A stretch of DNA of 64,000 nt from Azadirachta indica (lineage: Eukaryota; Streptophyta; Magnoliopsida; Sapindales; Meliaceae). The translations under genes were made by a program, and so were the position numbers. The number at the start of each line of letters is the position of its first letter. The stretch's first letter is position 1. The stretch lies in assembly GCA_022749755.1 (NCBI GenBank), contig CM040440.1, positions 16,541,269 to 16,605,268 of the forward strand, read 5' to 3'. Below the pieces are notes generated by a model. It was not told where the DNA came from. It searched no databases and saw nothing but the letters and a program-made list of their open reading frames with translations. This document shows positions 12,498-22,314 of the stretch, in pieces.

Positions 12498-13205
12498 GTA
12501 AAACATCTTAAAACTATGCATAAATTGAATATCACTTGGACAACCAAAATATGCATATATCATCACAAACAATTTATGTAGCACCCAACTAGTATCCGAG
12601 GGATAACATGCTTGACGGAATTCATCGCTCAAGCGGGTAAAACTATACTCAACCTGGCGGCCTTATATCATTGCCTGGAGAGCTCACATTCATATACATA
12701 TATTTCCATGCGTCTCAAGGACCTTACTATATAATATTGGGGGATAGGTACATGTAGGGTGCTTTAACAAATATATACAATATTCAAACAGAAACAATCT
12801 CTTTCACACAATTTTTGAATATCACCTATAATTATAAATGTCATTTTACGTATGACACAATTTGACATATCAATAAACAGGCCAATCATGATATGGTTAA
12901 CATTTAAATATGTTATAAATTAATAGTCTTTTAAAAATATATCCACTCACAGCTCAATAGCTTAATCTCTGGAATGTTCAGGGTCTTTTTGATTTTTTAC
13001 CACTGCACTGCTCCCTAAAAACACATGATTTAACAGTTTACTATTAAAACTTATTCAAAACCTGATACGTATTACAGATATAACAATAAAACTGCTTTAA
13101 TTTCATAAATACATGACCCACTGAGTTTCTGAACATCAATTTAACTTCTCAATATCTTTTCCTATAGTTTTCCTGTTTTTTGCAAAGAATCTTCCTTATT
13201 TTGAG
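12498..13205 (-). repeat. 3' LTR of the gypsy element, proximal piece
   Basis: It matches 16897 to about 17600 of the 5' LTR, including the GTAAAACATCTTAAAAC start and a shared stretch around TATTGGGGGATAGGTACATG. The match stops near 13205, where coding sequence of the integrase N-terminus begins. The last 0.45 kb of the LTR and most of the integrase gene are therefore deleted in this copy. Confidence 0.8.
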
Positions 13206-15240
13206 TTTATTACCCATAACCAAGGTCTTATCATCTCTTAATGAAAAATCAGTTTGTAAACAATTCTTCACCTCTTCTTTCATTAACTATATTTGAGTCT
13301 TAATTTTGCATTTCTCGAATTTGATCAATTAATACTGGTTTGACTTAAAAACGAGCTAAAAGTGTCCCATATTGCCCTACTACTAAATTAACTCTAAGTG
13401 ATATTAAATCAGTTAACAATGGAAGATATGTCACCTTCATATAAGCAATAAAACTTGAAGATTTTTTACTAAGTGCATCTGCCATTATATTTGCATTGCC
13501 TGGATGGTAGTCAATGGTACAATCGTAGTCTTTGATCAGTTCAATCAATCTCCGTTGTCTAAAATTCAATTCTTTCTGAGTAGATAGATACTTTAAGCTT
13601 TTATGATCAGTGTAAATTCAATTCTTTCTAAATCATGGGTCAGATAGTTTAACTCATATTTCTTCAGCTGTTGGGAAGCATAAGCAATTACCTTGCCATG
13701 TTGCATCAATACACAACCCAATCCTTGTCTGGATGCATCACTGTAAACAACAAATCCTTCAATACCATATAGAAGCAGAAGAACAGGAGTAGAAGTCAAT
13801 TTCTTCTTGAGTTTTTAAAAACTCTATTCACAATCATCAGTCCACTCAAATTTTACATTCCTTCTAGTCAGCTTAGTCAAAGGTCCAATGATTCTAGAGA
13901 AACCTTCAACAAATTGTTGATAATATCTAACCAACCCAAGAGAACTCCTTACTTCTGTCACATTAGTAGGTTATTCTCAATTAACTACTGTTTCTACCTT
14001 CTGAGAATCTATATAAATACCATCAACTGAAATAACATGGCCAAGGAATGCAACTTTATCAAGTCCGAATTAACATTTACTAAATTTTGCATAAAGTTGT
14101 TTATTCCTCAATGTTTGTAAAATAGTTCTCAGTTGTCTACATGTTCTTCCTTACTTTGTGAATATAACAATATATCATTAATAAATACAATGACAAACCG
14201 ATCTAAGTAGAGATGAAATACTCAATTCATGATATCCATGAATGCTACTGGTACATTTGTTAATGTAAATGGCATCACAAGAAATTCATAGTGTCCATAA
14301 CAGGTCCTAAAAGCAGTTTTAGGTACATCTGAATCTTTAATCTTCAATTGATGATAACCTGAGCGTAAGTCTATCTTTAAGAAAACTCCAGCACCCTATA
14401 ACTGATCAAATAAGTCATCAATACGAGGAAGCGGATACTTATTACATATTGTGACCTTATTCAACTATCTGTAGTCTACACACAATCTCATAGTCCCATC
14501 TTTCTTTTTCACAAATAATACTAGTGCTCATCAAAGAGAAACACTAAGTCTAATGAAACCTTTGTCTACTAGTTCTTATAATTGAACTTTTAACTCTTTC
14601 AATTCTGATGGGGCCATTCTGTAAACAGCTATATAAATAGGAGTTGTTTTTGGAATCAAATCAATAGTGAATTCAACTTCTCTATCTGGTGGTAACCCAA
14701 TCAAATCATCTGGAAATTCATTGACTACAGATATATCTTCAAGCTTCACATGAACAGATTTAGTGTCAATAACATGAGCCAAATAGGCAAGGTAACTCTT
14801 TCTAAAAAATTTTCTAGTAGAAATAGTTGATATCACACATGATGGAAGAATTTGTTATTCCCCATAAAAAATAATCTCTGATTCATCTGGTTTTCTAAAT
14901 GTCACCTTCTTCTAAAAATAGTCAATTGTAGCATGATAGTTGGCGAGCCAATTCATTCCCAATATAGTTTCAAAGTCACGAATATCCAAGGGGATTAAAT
15001 CTGCTTTCAAATCATAACTACCTACTCTGATAACACATCATCGAAATACACTCTTAGCCAATAGTGAATCTCTAAGTGGGGTGGCTACCACTAAATTATA
15101 ATCTAAAAGACTTAACTCTCTATCCACATATATAGCAAATGTATAAGATATGAACGAATGTGTAGAACCAGGGTCTATTAAAATATGAGCATCTTGACCA
15201 AAAATAATCAGCATACTTCTAACAACATCTGGAGTGACCT
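13206..15240 (-). pseudogene. gypsy pol remnant: protease, reverse transcriptase, RNase H
   Basis: Reading leftwards: a retropepsin-type active site as DPGSTHSF near 15180; the spacer and fingers region ending VYRMAPSELKELK at about 14590; a reverse transcriptase core in which the usual FIDD catalytic motif reads FIND (codons at 14174-14185); then RNase H with [16 protein letters not shown] (13593-13799), HDLE, a deletion plus frameshift, and [20 protein letters not shown] and MADALSKKS (13345-13569). A short piece resembling the integrase N-terminus (FSLRDDKTLVMGNKL, in a shifted frame) ends at about 13206. Stops and frameshifts are scattered throughout. The product cannot be made, and the catalytic Asp-to-Asn change would disable polymerisation in any case. 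Confidence 0.85.
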
Positions 15241-16360
15241 ATGCCTCCTGCTCTGTGAAGGCAAATACAGGCGCCTGTGTACGAGGGCAACCTAGTTGTC
15301 CTTTCTGTTTACTCTCATTAGTCCTCATGGCACTAGGCTGTACTACACTGATAGGTGTGGGTCCTTCTATTTGTGGTCTTTCTAGTCTGATTATCTGACT
15401 ACCTCTATCTTGAAAATGTTGTAGCACTATACTCTGTGATACATTATTCATGCTCGGTGCCAAAGCAGGGCAGTCTTTCTTCATATGCCCAAGCTGTCCA
15501 CAATAATAGCAAAATATTATGCCTACCAAACATCGCCCCTCATGGTATCTGCCACATGTCGCACAAAATATTATGTCTACCCTTGCCAACATCACCACTC
15601 TGCTAGCCACCCGCAGAATACTAAGCTATATTACTCTAACCGTATCCTTATTCACATCCTCCAAATATCTCAGGATATAGTTAGTATTGTTACCTTTTTA
15701 AATATCCTCTTTGCTCAACTTCTTTTCTAGACATCCCATTACTATTGACCCTACCAGTTGACCAGTCTTAGCTCTAGTTGTATTTTGGTGGCCCAATCCT
15801 TAGAGTATCTAATGAACACTATTCAACTCTTATAACAACCTCTACTAAATGACTGTACTGTGTATACCTCAACTTAGCTACAGATCTTTTAATATCATTC
15901 CGCAAGCCTATTTTAAATTGTTTACATTTATCCGTCTCATCCCGTATTACATCAAGAGCAAATCTCAACAATTCTATAAATTTATTTTCATAATCTTCTA
16001 CTGTCATTAACCCTTAAGTCAACATCAAGAATTCGTTCCTCTTTACATCTCGATAAATAGATAAGAAATATTTATCATTAAATTCCTTTCGAAAATCAGC
16101 CCAGTTAATAGCTTCATACCCTCTATATTTATTTAAAATAGATGTCCACTAGTAGCATGCTCTACCTCGAAGAATAATGCAAAGTTCACCTTCTGTTGAT
16201 CTATACATCCTATTACTTGGAATATTCTCTTAATTGTAGTCAACCAAGACTCTGCATTCATGGGATCACTAATACCTTCAAATTCTGTCGCACCCAAATT
16301 GCGAACACGTTCAATAGTGTTCTCCATTCTTGTATTAGGATTTGCTCGAGACTGATTCAT
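15241..16360 (-). pseudogene. gypsy gag remnant with two zinc knuckles
   Basis: The reading frame starts at an ATG at 16358-16360. It includes a Retrotrans_gag-like segment (GISDPMNAESWLTTIKRIF, then VIGC), a second piece at 15819-16007, and a C-terminal nucleocapsid part at about 15480-15610. The nucleocapsid has CATCGRYHEGRC and CYYCGQLGHMKKDC, both CCHC zinc knuckles. The pieces lie in separate frames with stops between them, so the gene is broken. It sits directly after the primer-binding site and before protease, as expected. Confidence 0.8.
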
Positions 16361-16561
16361 ATGTATCTATGGTATAAAATCAGCTCCTCCCTCTCTTAAT
16401 ACTTCCCTTTCTTCCTCCTTAACTAGAGGTAAATTCAGATCAATAACAGGTCTCGTGCTAGATTAACCACTCTTACATATACTAACATTTATTTCAATTA
16501 AACTATTTAATGATGCATGCAAATGTATGTGCCACACAATAGTCTACAGAATCGAACTATA

Positions 16562-16572
16562 CTCTGATACCA
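16562..16572 (-). other. primer-binding site complementary to initiator tRNA-Met
   Basis: On the minus strand TGGTATCAGAG lies three bases after the inner edge of the 5' LTR. It is complementary to the 3' end of plant initiator tRNA-Met, the usual primer of many plant LTR retrotransposons. It fixes both the orientation and the inner LTR boundary at 16576. Confidence 0.85.
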
Positions 16573-16575
16573 AAC

Positions 16576-16947
16576 TGTCAGGACCCACCCCGATGCCACT
16601 TAGAAGTCTTGAGCGAATCCTGATAATTACTTGTACATGCCAGCTATCATTTCTCATACACATCATATAATAAAATCCATGGGTAAAGGAAATAGACTCA
16701 AGCTTCTATTGAGTCTCTATGTCTCATCACATATATATAATCACATATATACATAACGTGTTCAAATATTTTATGCAACATGCGTAGAGTGGTCTTAACC
16801 TCATTTATGAGATATAAGGAAAATAGGAAAAAGAATGAACTTATGGCCCAATGAGTGAATATAATTTAATAGAAAATACGTTTTTATATAACTACTGTAA
16901 AACATCTTAAAACCATACATAAATTGAATATCACTTGGATAACTAGA

Positions 16948-16978
<31 letters not shown>

Positions 16979-18065
16979 ACCTAACGAGTACCCCAAGCAT
17001 AACAAACTTGGCGGGATCCATCACCCAAGTGGGAAAAATCATACTCAACCCAACGACCTCATATCATCGCCTGGAGAGCTCATATTCATAAACATATATT
17101 TTCATGGATCTTAAAGACCTTACTATATAATATTGGGGGATGGGTACATGTAGGGTGCTTTAACGAATACATACAATATTTAAACAGAAACAATCACTTT
17201 CACACAATCTTTGAACGTCACTTATAATTATAAATGTCATTTTCCGTATGACACAATTTGATATATTAATAAAAAGGTCAATCATGATATGGTTAACATT
17301 TAAATATATTATAAATTGATAGTGTTTTAAAAATATGTCCACTCACAACTCAATATCTCAATATCTAGAATATTCAGAATCTTTTGAATTCCTTACCATT
17401 GCACTGCTCTCTAAAAACACATGATTTAACAGTTTACCATTAAAGCTGATTCAAAACCTCATACGTATCACAGATATAATAATAAAATTGCTTTAATTTC
17501 ATAAATATACCACCCACTAGATTTCTGGACATCAATTTAATCTCCTAATACCTTTTCTTATATTTTTCTCGTTTCTGCAAAGAATTTTTCCTAATTTTTT
17601 CTTTTTCCTTTCTTTTTATTCTCTTTTCCTTTGTGATTTCCTAGCTCTATCTCACACTCTTCCTTTAATTGCTTCTGTCTCTGGTTTCCTCTTTTCTTTT
17701 TCTTTTTTTTTTTGTTTGTTGCTTTTTTAAAATGAAAACATGAATCATATATATAAATGTATGTGTATATATATTTACACTCACCGCTCACCGCTCACCG
17801 CTTCACCTTATATATATATATATATTATTGTTATTTTATTATTATTTTTTTTTCTTTCTTTTGGACACCTACTACTAGCACAGGCGTCTCAGTTATTGTT
17901 ACTTACGAGGGGTTGTTCTTTTTTTTTTTAAATGAATTGGCACTAAATAATCGTACCTATTGCTTGATAGATGTTGGGCATATTGTGCCCACTTCTTCTG
18001 AAGATGTGCTGTTGCTCTTGTAAATGTTTGTATTTGAAGAACGTGTGACACACTTGACACTTCAC
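16576..18065 (-). repeat. 5' LTR of the gypsy element
   Basis: The inner edge is TGTCAGGACC, next to the primer-binding site. The first 1.0 kb is directly supported by its match to the other LTR pieces. The outer part (about 17600-18065) is inferred from the TTAAC at 18066-18070 that matches the left flank. It contains a TA microsatellite at about 16953-16977, three copies of a 7-bp CTCACCG unit near 17780-17800, and long pyrimidine runs. On the minus strand this LTR would drive transcription into gag. Confidence 0.7.
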
Positions 18066-18070
18066 TTAAC
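18066..18070. repeat. candidate right target-site duplication of the gypsy element
   Basis: TTAAC repeats the five bases at 2996-3000. If correct, the retrotransposon insertion, including the later CACTA insertion, measures 15,065 bp. Confidence 0.45.
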
Positions 18071-19386
18071 AGCATGCATTTAAAAAAAGAAATTAATTGG
18101 CGATGACAGGACAGACACAGATATTCCCAACGTTTACTGAGAATTCGAACTGAATTTCAGCTTTATCAAATTTTGATACAGTGCTGAAGAATCAATTAAC
18201 AGATGCTATGACTGAGTTTCCAATTTCAGGAAACGCAAATGCAGAGAAGTCCAGTGAATTCAAACTTCAATAAGCGGAGTAAAAGGAAAAGGGAGTTTAA
18301 GCAACATCTGAAGCATAGAGTTTAAGCTAGGGTTGATGTCGTAGTTGAACAGTTTAGTAAATACAATACTCAATACTAATATTTGGTGGGAGTTATTTAT
18401 TCTTTGACGATATTGCGTAATTTTACAATAATTATAACATCAAAATTGCTGGGTCCAAACAAAGTTCAAGCCTAATTGTTAGTGTTGGATTTCTTCACCA
18501 TGTGAGCACAACAACGGATGAAGAATTTGGATCGGGATGGAATGGGCTTGTCTAGCCCAAAGAAATATTGTCTAGTAGGTTATACCCAGATCAGGCATTC
18601 AGGAGCCTATTTGAGGCTCTATTGTACTTCAACGAACAAATTCCTTAAATTGGGTTGGTTGATTTAGCCCACGGTTACACTGTACTCTTCTGAATGTACC
18701 CAGGAAAACTTGAACATGAATTATCTGAATACCCGAAAACATACAACCCATTAACACCGGTATGCAGTAGATGCAACCTTTCAACTATTCTTTTCTATCA
18801 GAATATTATATTGGTAAAATTTCCATTGCCATTTTTGCAGCCCGCGAGAGCTAGTTTTAGTTGGTTGCTCAACAAGACCATCACGAGGCATTATTGTAGG
18901 CAGGGGCCAGGGAGTAGACTCTGAGGCAGGGAAAGGAAGGGAAGTAGGGGTACTGGATTGGAGTCATTTCTAGCCGGCGACCATGGACTAAGCCTTCAAA
19001 ATTTGGGCTGATGTTTGTTTCATTAAAAGCGCATTACATGAGAAACTTCCGTTTACATCTTAAGAAATTCCTGCCACTTAGAAAAAGCCACGTGTACTCA
19101 AAGTTAATATTCCGTCCATAAACAAGCACACCGTGAACACAATCGTCAGCGATTTTATTACTACTCCCATCGTCTAAAAACTCTCTTTAAAACCTCTCAC
19201 AAATTTTCCCTCTAAACCTAAACGTTCAATCTCTCTCGCATCGTCGCTTCACACACCCTCTCCTTCTCTCTGGTAAGCCCCTCCGTCACTTCTTCAATCA
19301 ACCATTTCTGATTGCGTACTTTAATCTTAACGTATAAATCCCTAAAACACACATTTAGAAACCCTAGAGTCGCACACACCATAGAC
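18071..19386. other. intergenic DNA and promoter/leader of the XPO2 gene
   Basis: No gene recognised. Only short ORFs occur (such as 18694-18924 plus) and they lack domains. The last 200 bases are pyrimidine-rich with CTCTCTC stretches and an AAACCCTAG box at 19359-19367, as is usual in leaders of plant housekeeping genes. A transcription start around 19150-19250 is likely but cannot be fixed. Confidence 0.5.
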
Positions 19387-22314
19387 ATGGAGTGGAATCC
19401 AGAAACTCTCCAGCACCTCTCCCAATGCTTCCTCCACACACTGTCTCCTTCCCCCGAACCGCGCCGCGCCGCCGAGAGATCTTTAGCCGAAATGGCAGAC
19501 ACGCCCAACTACGGACTCGTGGTTCTCCGCCTGGTGGCGGAGCCGAGCGTCGACGATCAGATTCGCCATGCTGCCGCCGTCAACTTCAAGAACCACCTAC
19601 GCTTCCGCTGGGCTCCGCCATCCGATCCTAATTCCGGCACCACTCTCACCCCCATACTCGACCCCGAGAAGGAGCAAATCAAAGCCCTAATCGTGAATCT
19701 CATGCTGTCTTCCACGCCGCGGATCCAGAGCCAGCTGAGCGAAGCTTTGGCCGAAATTGGCAAGCACGATTTCCCGAAATCTTGGCCCACTTTACTCCCC
19801 GAACTTGTGGCCAATCTCAAAAGCGCGTCCCAATCCAACGATTACTTCTCTGTCAACGGTATCCTGGGAACCGCCAATTCAATTTTTAAGAAATTCCGCT
19901 ATCTATACAAAACAAATGATCTTTTACTTGATTTAAAGTACTGTCTTGATAATTTTTCCGCTCCACTGTTGGAAATTTTTCTCAAAACAGCTGCATTAAT
20001 TGATTCTAATGTAAACTCTGGTGAGCCCGCTGCAACTCTCAAGCTGCTCTGTGAGTCTCAGAGATTGTGTTCTAGGATATTTTATTCGCTGAATTTTCAA
20101 GAATTGCCTGAGTTCTTTGAGGATCATATGAGTGAATGGATGGGTGAGTTTAAAAAATATTTAACAACAAATTATCCCACTCTGGAGAACACCAGCGATG
20201 GACTGGGTCTTGTTGATGAACTTCGGGCTGCAGTATGTGAAAATATTAGCCTTTATATGAAAATGAATGAGGAAGAGTTTCACGGGTATTTGAATGATTT
20301 TGCTCTAGCCGTGTGGACTTTACTAGGGAACGTGTCCCAATCATCAGGTCGTGATAGTTTGGCTGTTACTGCAATTAAGTTTTTGACTAACGTGAGTACA
20401 AGTGTGCACCATACTCTGTTTGCCGGTGAAGGAGTGATACCACAGATTTGTCAGAATATTGTGATTCCAAATGTGAGGTTGAGAGACGAGGATGAAGAGC
20501 TCTTTGAGATGAACTATGTTGAGTTTATTCGGAGGGATATGGAGGGTAGTGATGTTGACACTAGGAGGAGGATTGCTTGTGAACTGTTCAAAGGGATTGC
20601 AACACATTATAGACAGAAGGTAATGGAAACAGTTTCTGTTCAGATACAGACTTTGTTAAGCTCATTTGCGACTAATCCTGTTGCGAATTGGAAGGATAAG
20701 GATTGTGCCATTTATCTAGTTGTCTCCCTAGCAACAAAGAAGGCTGGGGGTACTTCTGTTTCAACTGATCTTGTTGATGTTCAGAGCTTCTTTACATCAG
20801 TTATTGTTCCAGAATTGCAGAGTCCAGATGTGAATGCATTTCCAATGCTTAAAGCGGGTGCTCTTAAATTTTTTACCATGTTTAGGAGTCAGATACCTAA
20901 GATCCATGCATTTCAATTATTTCGGGAGCTGGTTCGGTTCCTTGGTGCTGAATCAAATGTGGTACATTCTTATGCTGCAAGTTGTATAGAAAAACTCTTG
21001 CAGATCAAGGATGACGGAGGAAAATCAAGATATAATTCAGCGGATATAACTCCTTATTTGTCAGCCCTGATGACCAACCTTTTCAATGCTTTTAATTTTC
21101 CAGAGTCTGAGGAGAATCAGTACGTAATGAAGTGTATAATGCGGGTTCTTGGAGTAGCAGAGATTTCTAGTGAGGTTGCTGCACCTTGCATTTCTGGCTT
21201 GACCTCTATTTTGAATGAAGTCTGCAAAAATCCAAAAAGTCCAATATTTAACCACTATCTTTTTGAGTCAGTAGCTGTTCTTGTGAGGAGGGCGTGCCAG
21301 AGGGATCCCTCTCTCATATCAGCTTTTGAAGCAAGCATTCTCCCCAGCCTCCAGTTAATCTTGCAAAATGATGTGACTGAGTTCTTGCCATATGCATTCC
21401 AGCTGTTGGCTCAGCTTGTTGAGTTGAATAGGCCACCCATTAGCCCTAATTACATGCAGATTTTCAATCTTCTTCTATCTCCTGATTCATGGAGAAGATC
21501 TTCAAATGTCCCAGCACTTGTTCGTCTGCTTCAGGCCTTTCTTCAGAAGGTACCCCATGAGATCACCCAAGAAGGCAAGCTGAAGGAGGTACTTGGAATA
21601 TTCAACATGCTGGTCTCATCCCCTAGCACTGATGAACAAGGCTTCTATGTCCTCAACACCATTGTTGAAAATCTTGAATATGGTGTCATTGCTCCATTCA
21701 TGCCTCACATCTGGGGAGTCCTTTTTACTCGCCTCCAAAACAAGCGCACAGTAAAGCTTGTCAAGTCCCTTTTGATTTTTATGTCACTCTTTTTGGTCAA
21801 GCATGGTTCTGTAAACCTTGTTGATTCAATGAATGCTGTTCAGCCTGGTATAATTTTAGTAATCTTGGAGCAGATTTGGATACCAAATCTTAAGCTGATC
21901 ACTGGAACCATCGAATGTAAGTTGACTGCTGTTGCTTCGACCAGACTTATCTGTGAATCTCCAGTACTTTTGGATGCTTCTGCTGTTAACCTCTGGGGAA
22001 AGATGCTGGACAGCATTGTTACTCTTCTTTCGCGGCCTGAGGAGGACAGAATTGAAGAGGAACCAGATATGCCTGATATTGCAGAAAATATTGGTTACAC
22101 AGCTGCATTTGTTAACCTTTACAATGCTGGGAAGAAAGAAGAGGATCCTCTAAAGGATATAAAGGATCCAAAGCAATTTTTGGTTGCATCTTTGGCCAGA
22201 ATTTCTGCTGCTTCCCCTGGGAGGTTCCCCAAGATCATCAGCGAAAATCTTGAGCCAGCAAATCAATCAGCATTGCTTCAGATATGCAGCACTTACAATT
22301 GCCCTATAGTTTGA
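19387..22314 (+). CDS. XPO2: exportin-2 (CAS/CSE1), importin-alpha re-exporter
   Basis: One uninterrupted frame encodes 975 residues, close to the usual length of CAS/CSE1 (about 970). The protein is an importin-beta superfamily HEAT-repeat receptor that binds importin alpha with Ran-GTP in the nucleus and returns it to the cytoplasm. The N-terminal importin-beta domain (about residues 20-100) includes [16 protein letters not shown] and the [13 protein letters not shown] motif. The Cse1 central domain follows to about residue 525, and the CAS/CSE1 C-terminal domain fills the rest. The start is the ATG at 19387 (MEWNPETLQ). The frame is open 25 codons further upstream but without an ATG. The stop is TGA at 22312-22314, directly followed by GTAAGT, a possible splice donor for a 3' UTR intron. 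Homology is unmistakable along the whole length. Confidence 0.95.
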   Translation: MEWNPETLQHLSQCFLHTLSPSPEPRRAAERSLAEMADTPNYGLVVLRLVAEPSVDDQIRHAAAVNFKNHLRFRWAPPSDPNSGTTLTPILDPEKEQIKALIVNLMLSSTPRIQSQLSEALAEIGKHDFPKSWPTLLPELVANLKSASQSNDYFSVNGILGTANSIFKKFRYLYKTNDLLLDLKYCLDNFSAPLLEIFLKTAALIDSNVNSGEPAATLKLLCESQRLCSRIFYSLNFQELPEFFEDHMSEWMGEFKKYLTTNYPTLENTSDGLGLVDELRAAVCENISLYMKMNEEEFHGYLNDFALAVWTLLGNVSQSSGRDSLAVTAIKFLTNVSTSVHHTLFAGEGVIPQICQNIVIPNVRLRDEDEELFEMNYVEFIRRDMEGSDVDTRRRIACELFKGIATHYRQKVMETVSVQIQTLLSSFATNPVANWKDKDCAIYLVVSLATKKAGGTSVSTDLVDVQSFFTSVIVPELQSPDVNAFPMLKAGALKFFTMFRSQIPKIHAFQLFRELVRFLGAESNVVHSYAASCIEKLLQIKDDGGKSRYNSADITPYLSALMTNLFNAFNFPESEENQYVMKCIMRVLGVAEISSEVAAPCISGLTSILNEVCKNPKSPIFNHYLFESVAVLVRRACQRDPSLISAFEASILPSLQLILQNDVTEFLPYAFQLLAQLVELNRPPISPNYMQIFNLLLSPDSWRRSSNVPALVRLLQAFLQKVPHEITQEGKLKEVLGIFNMLVSSPSTDEQGFYVLNTIVENLEYGVIAPFMPHIWGVLFTRLQNKRTVKLVKSLLIFMSLFLVKHGSVNLVDSMNAVQPGIILVILEQIWIPNLKLITGTIECKLTAVASTRLICESPVLLDASAVNLWGKMLDSIVTLLSRPEEDRIEEEPDMPDIAENIGYTAAFVNLYNAGKKEEDPLKDIKDPKQFLVASLARISAASPGRFPKIISENLEPANQSALLQICSTYNCPIV

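Larger units (their letters stand above)
3001..18065 (-). mobile_element. decayed Ty3/gypsy LTR retrotransposon, interrupted by a CACTA element
   Basis: Read on the minus strand the order is 5' LTR (16576-18065), a primer-binding site matching initiator tRNA-Met, gag, protease, reverse transcriptase, RNase H, then the 3' LTR (13205 down to 3001). The gag-pol order and the RT/RNase H similarity place it in Ty3/gypsy. The integrase region is almost wholly missing: coding similarity stops at the first residues of the integrase N-terminus and runs straight into LTR sequence near 13205. The internal region is therefore only about 3.4 kb. All coding parts carry stops or frameshifts, and the two LTRs differ at many positions, so the copy is old and dead. 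The 3' LTR is split by a CACTA transposon at 3300-12494. Lineage within gypsy is not resolved because integrase and any chromodomain are absent. Confidence 0.85.

Noticed and set aside
17591..18023. Small ORFs in the pyrimidine-rich region
   Set aside because: Low-complexity sequence inside the inferred LTR; no homology.
19312..19386. In-frame N-terminal extension of the XPO2 frame by 25 codons
   Set aside because: It begins with TTG, has no ATG and no family similarity; the conserved N-terminus starts at the ATG at 19387.
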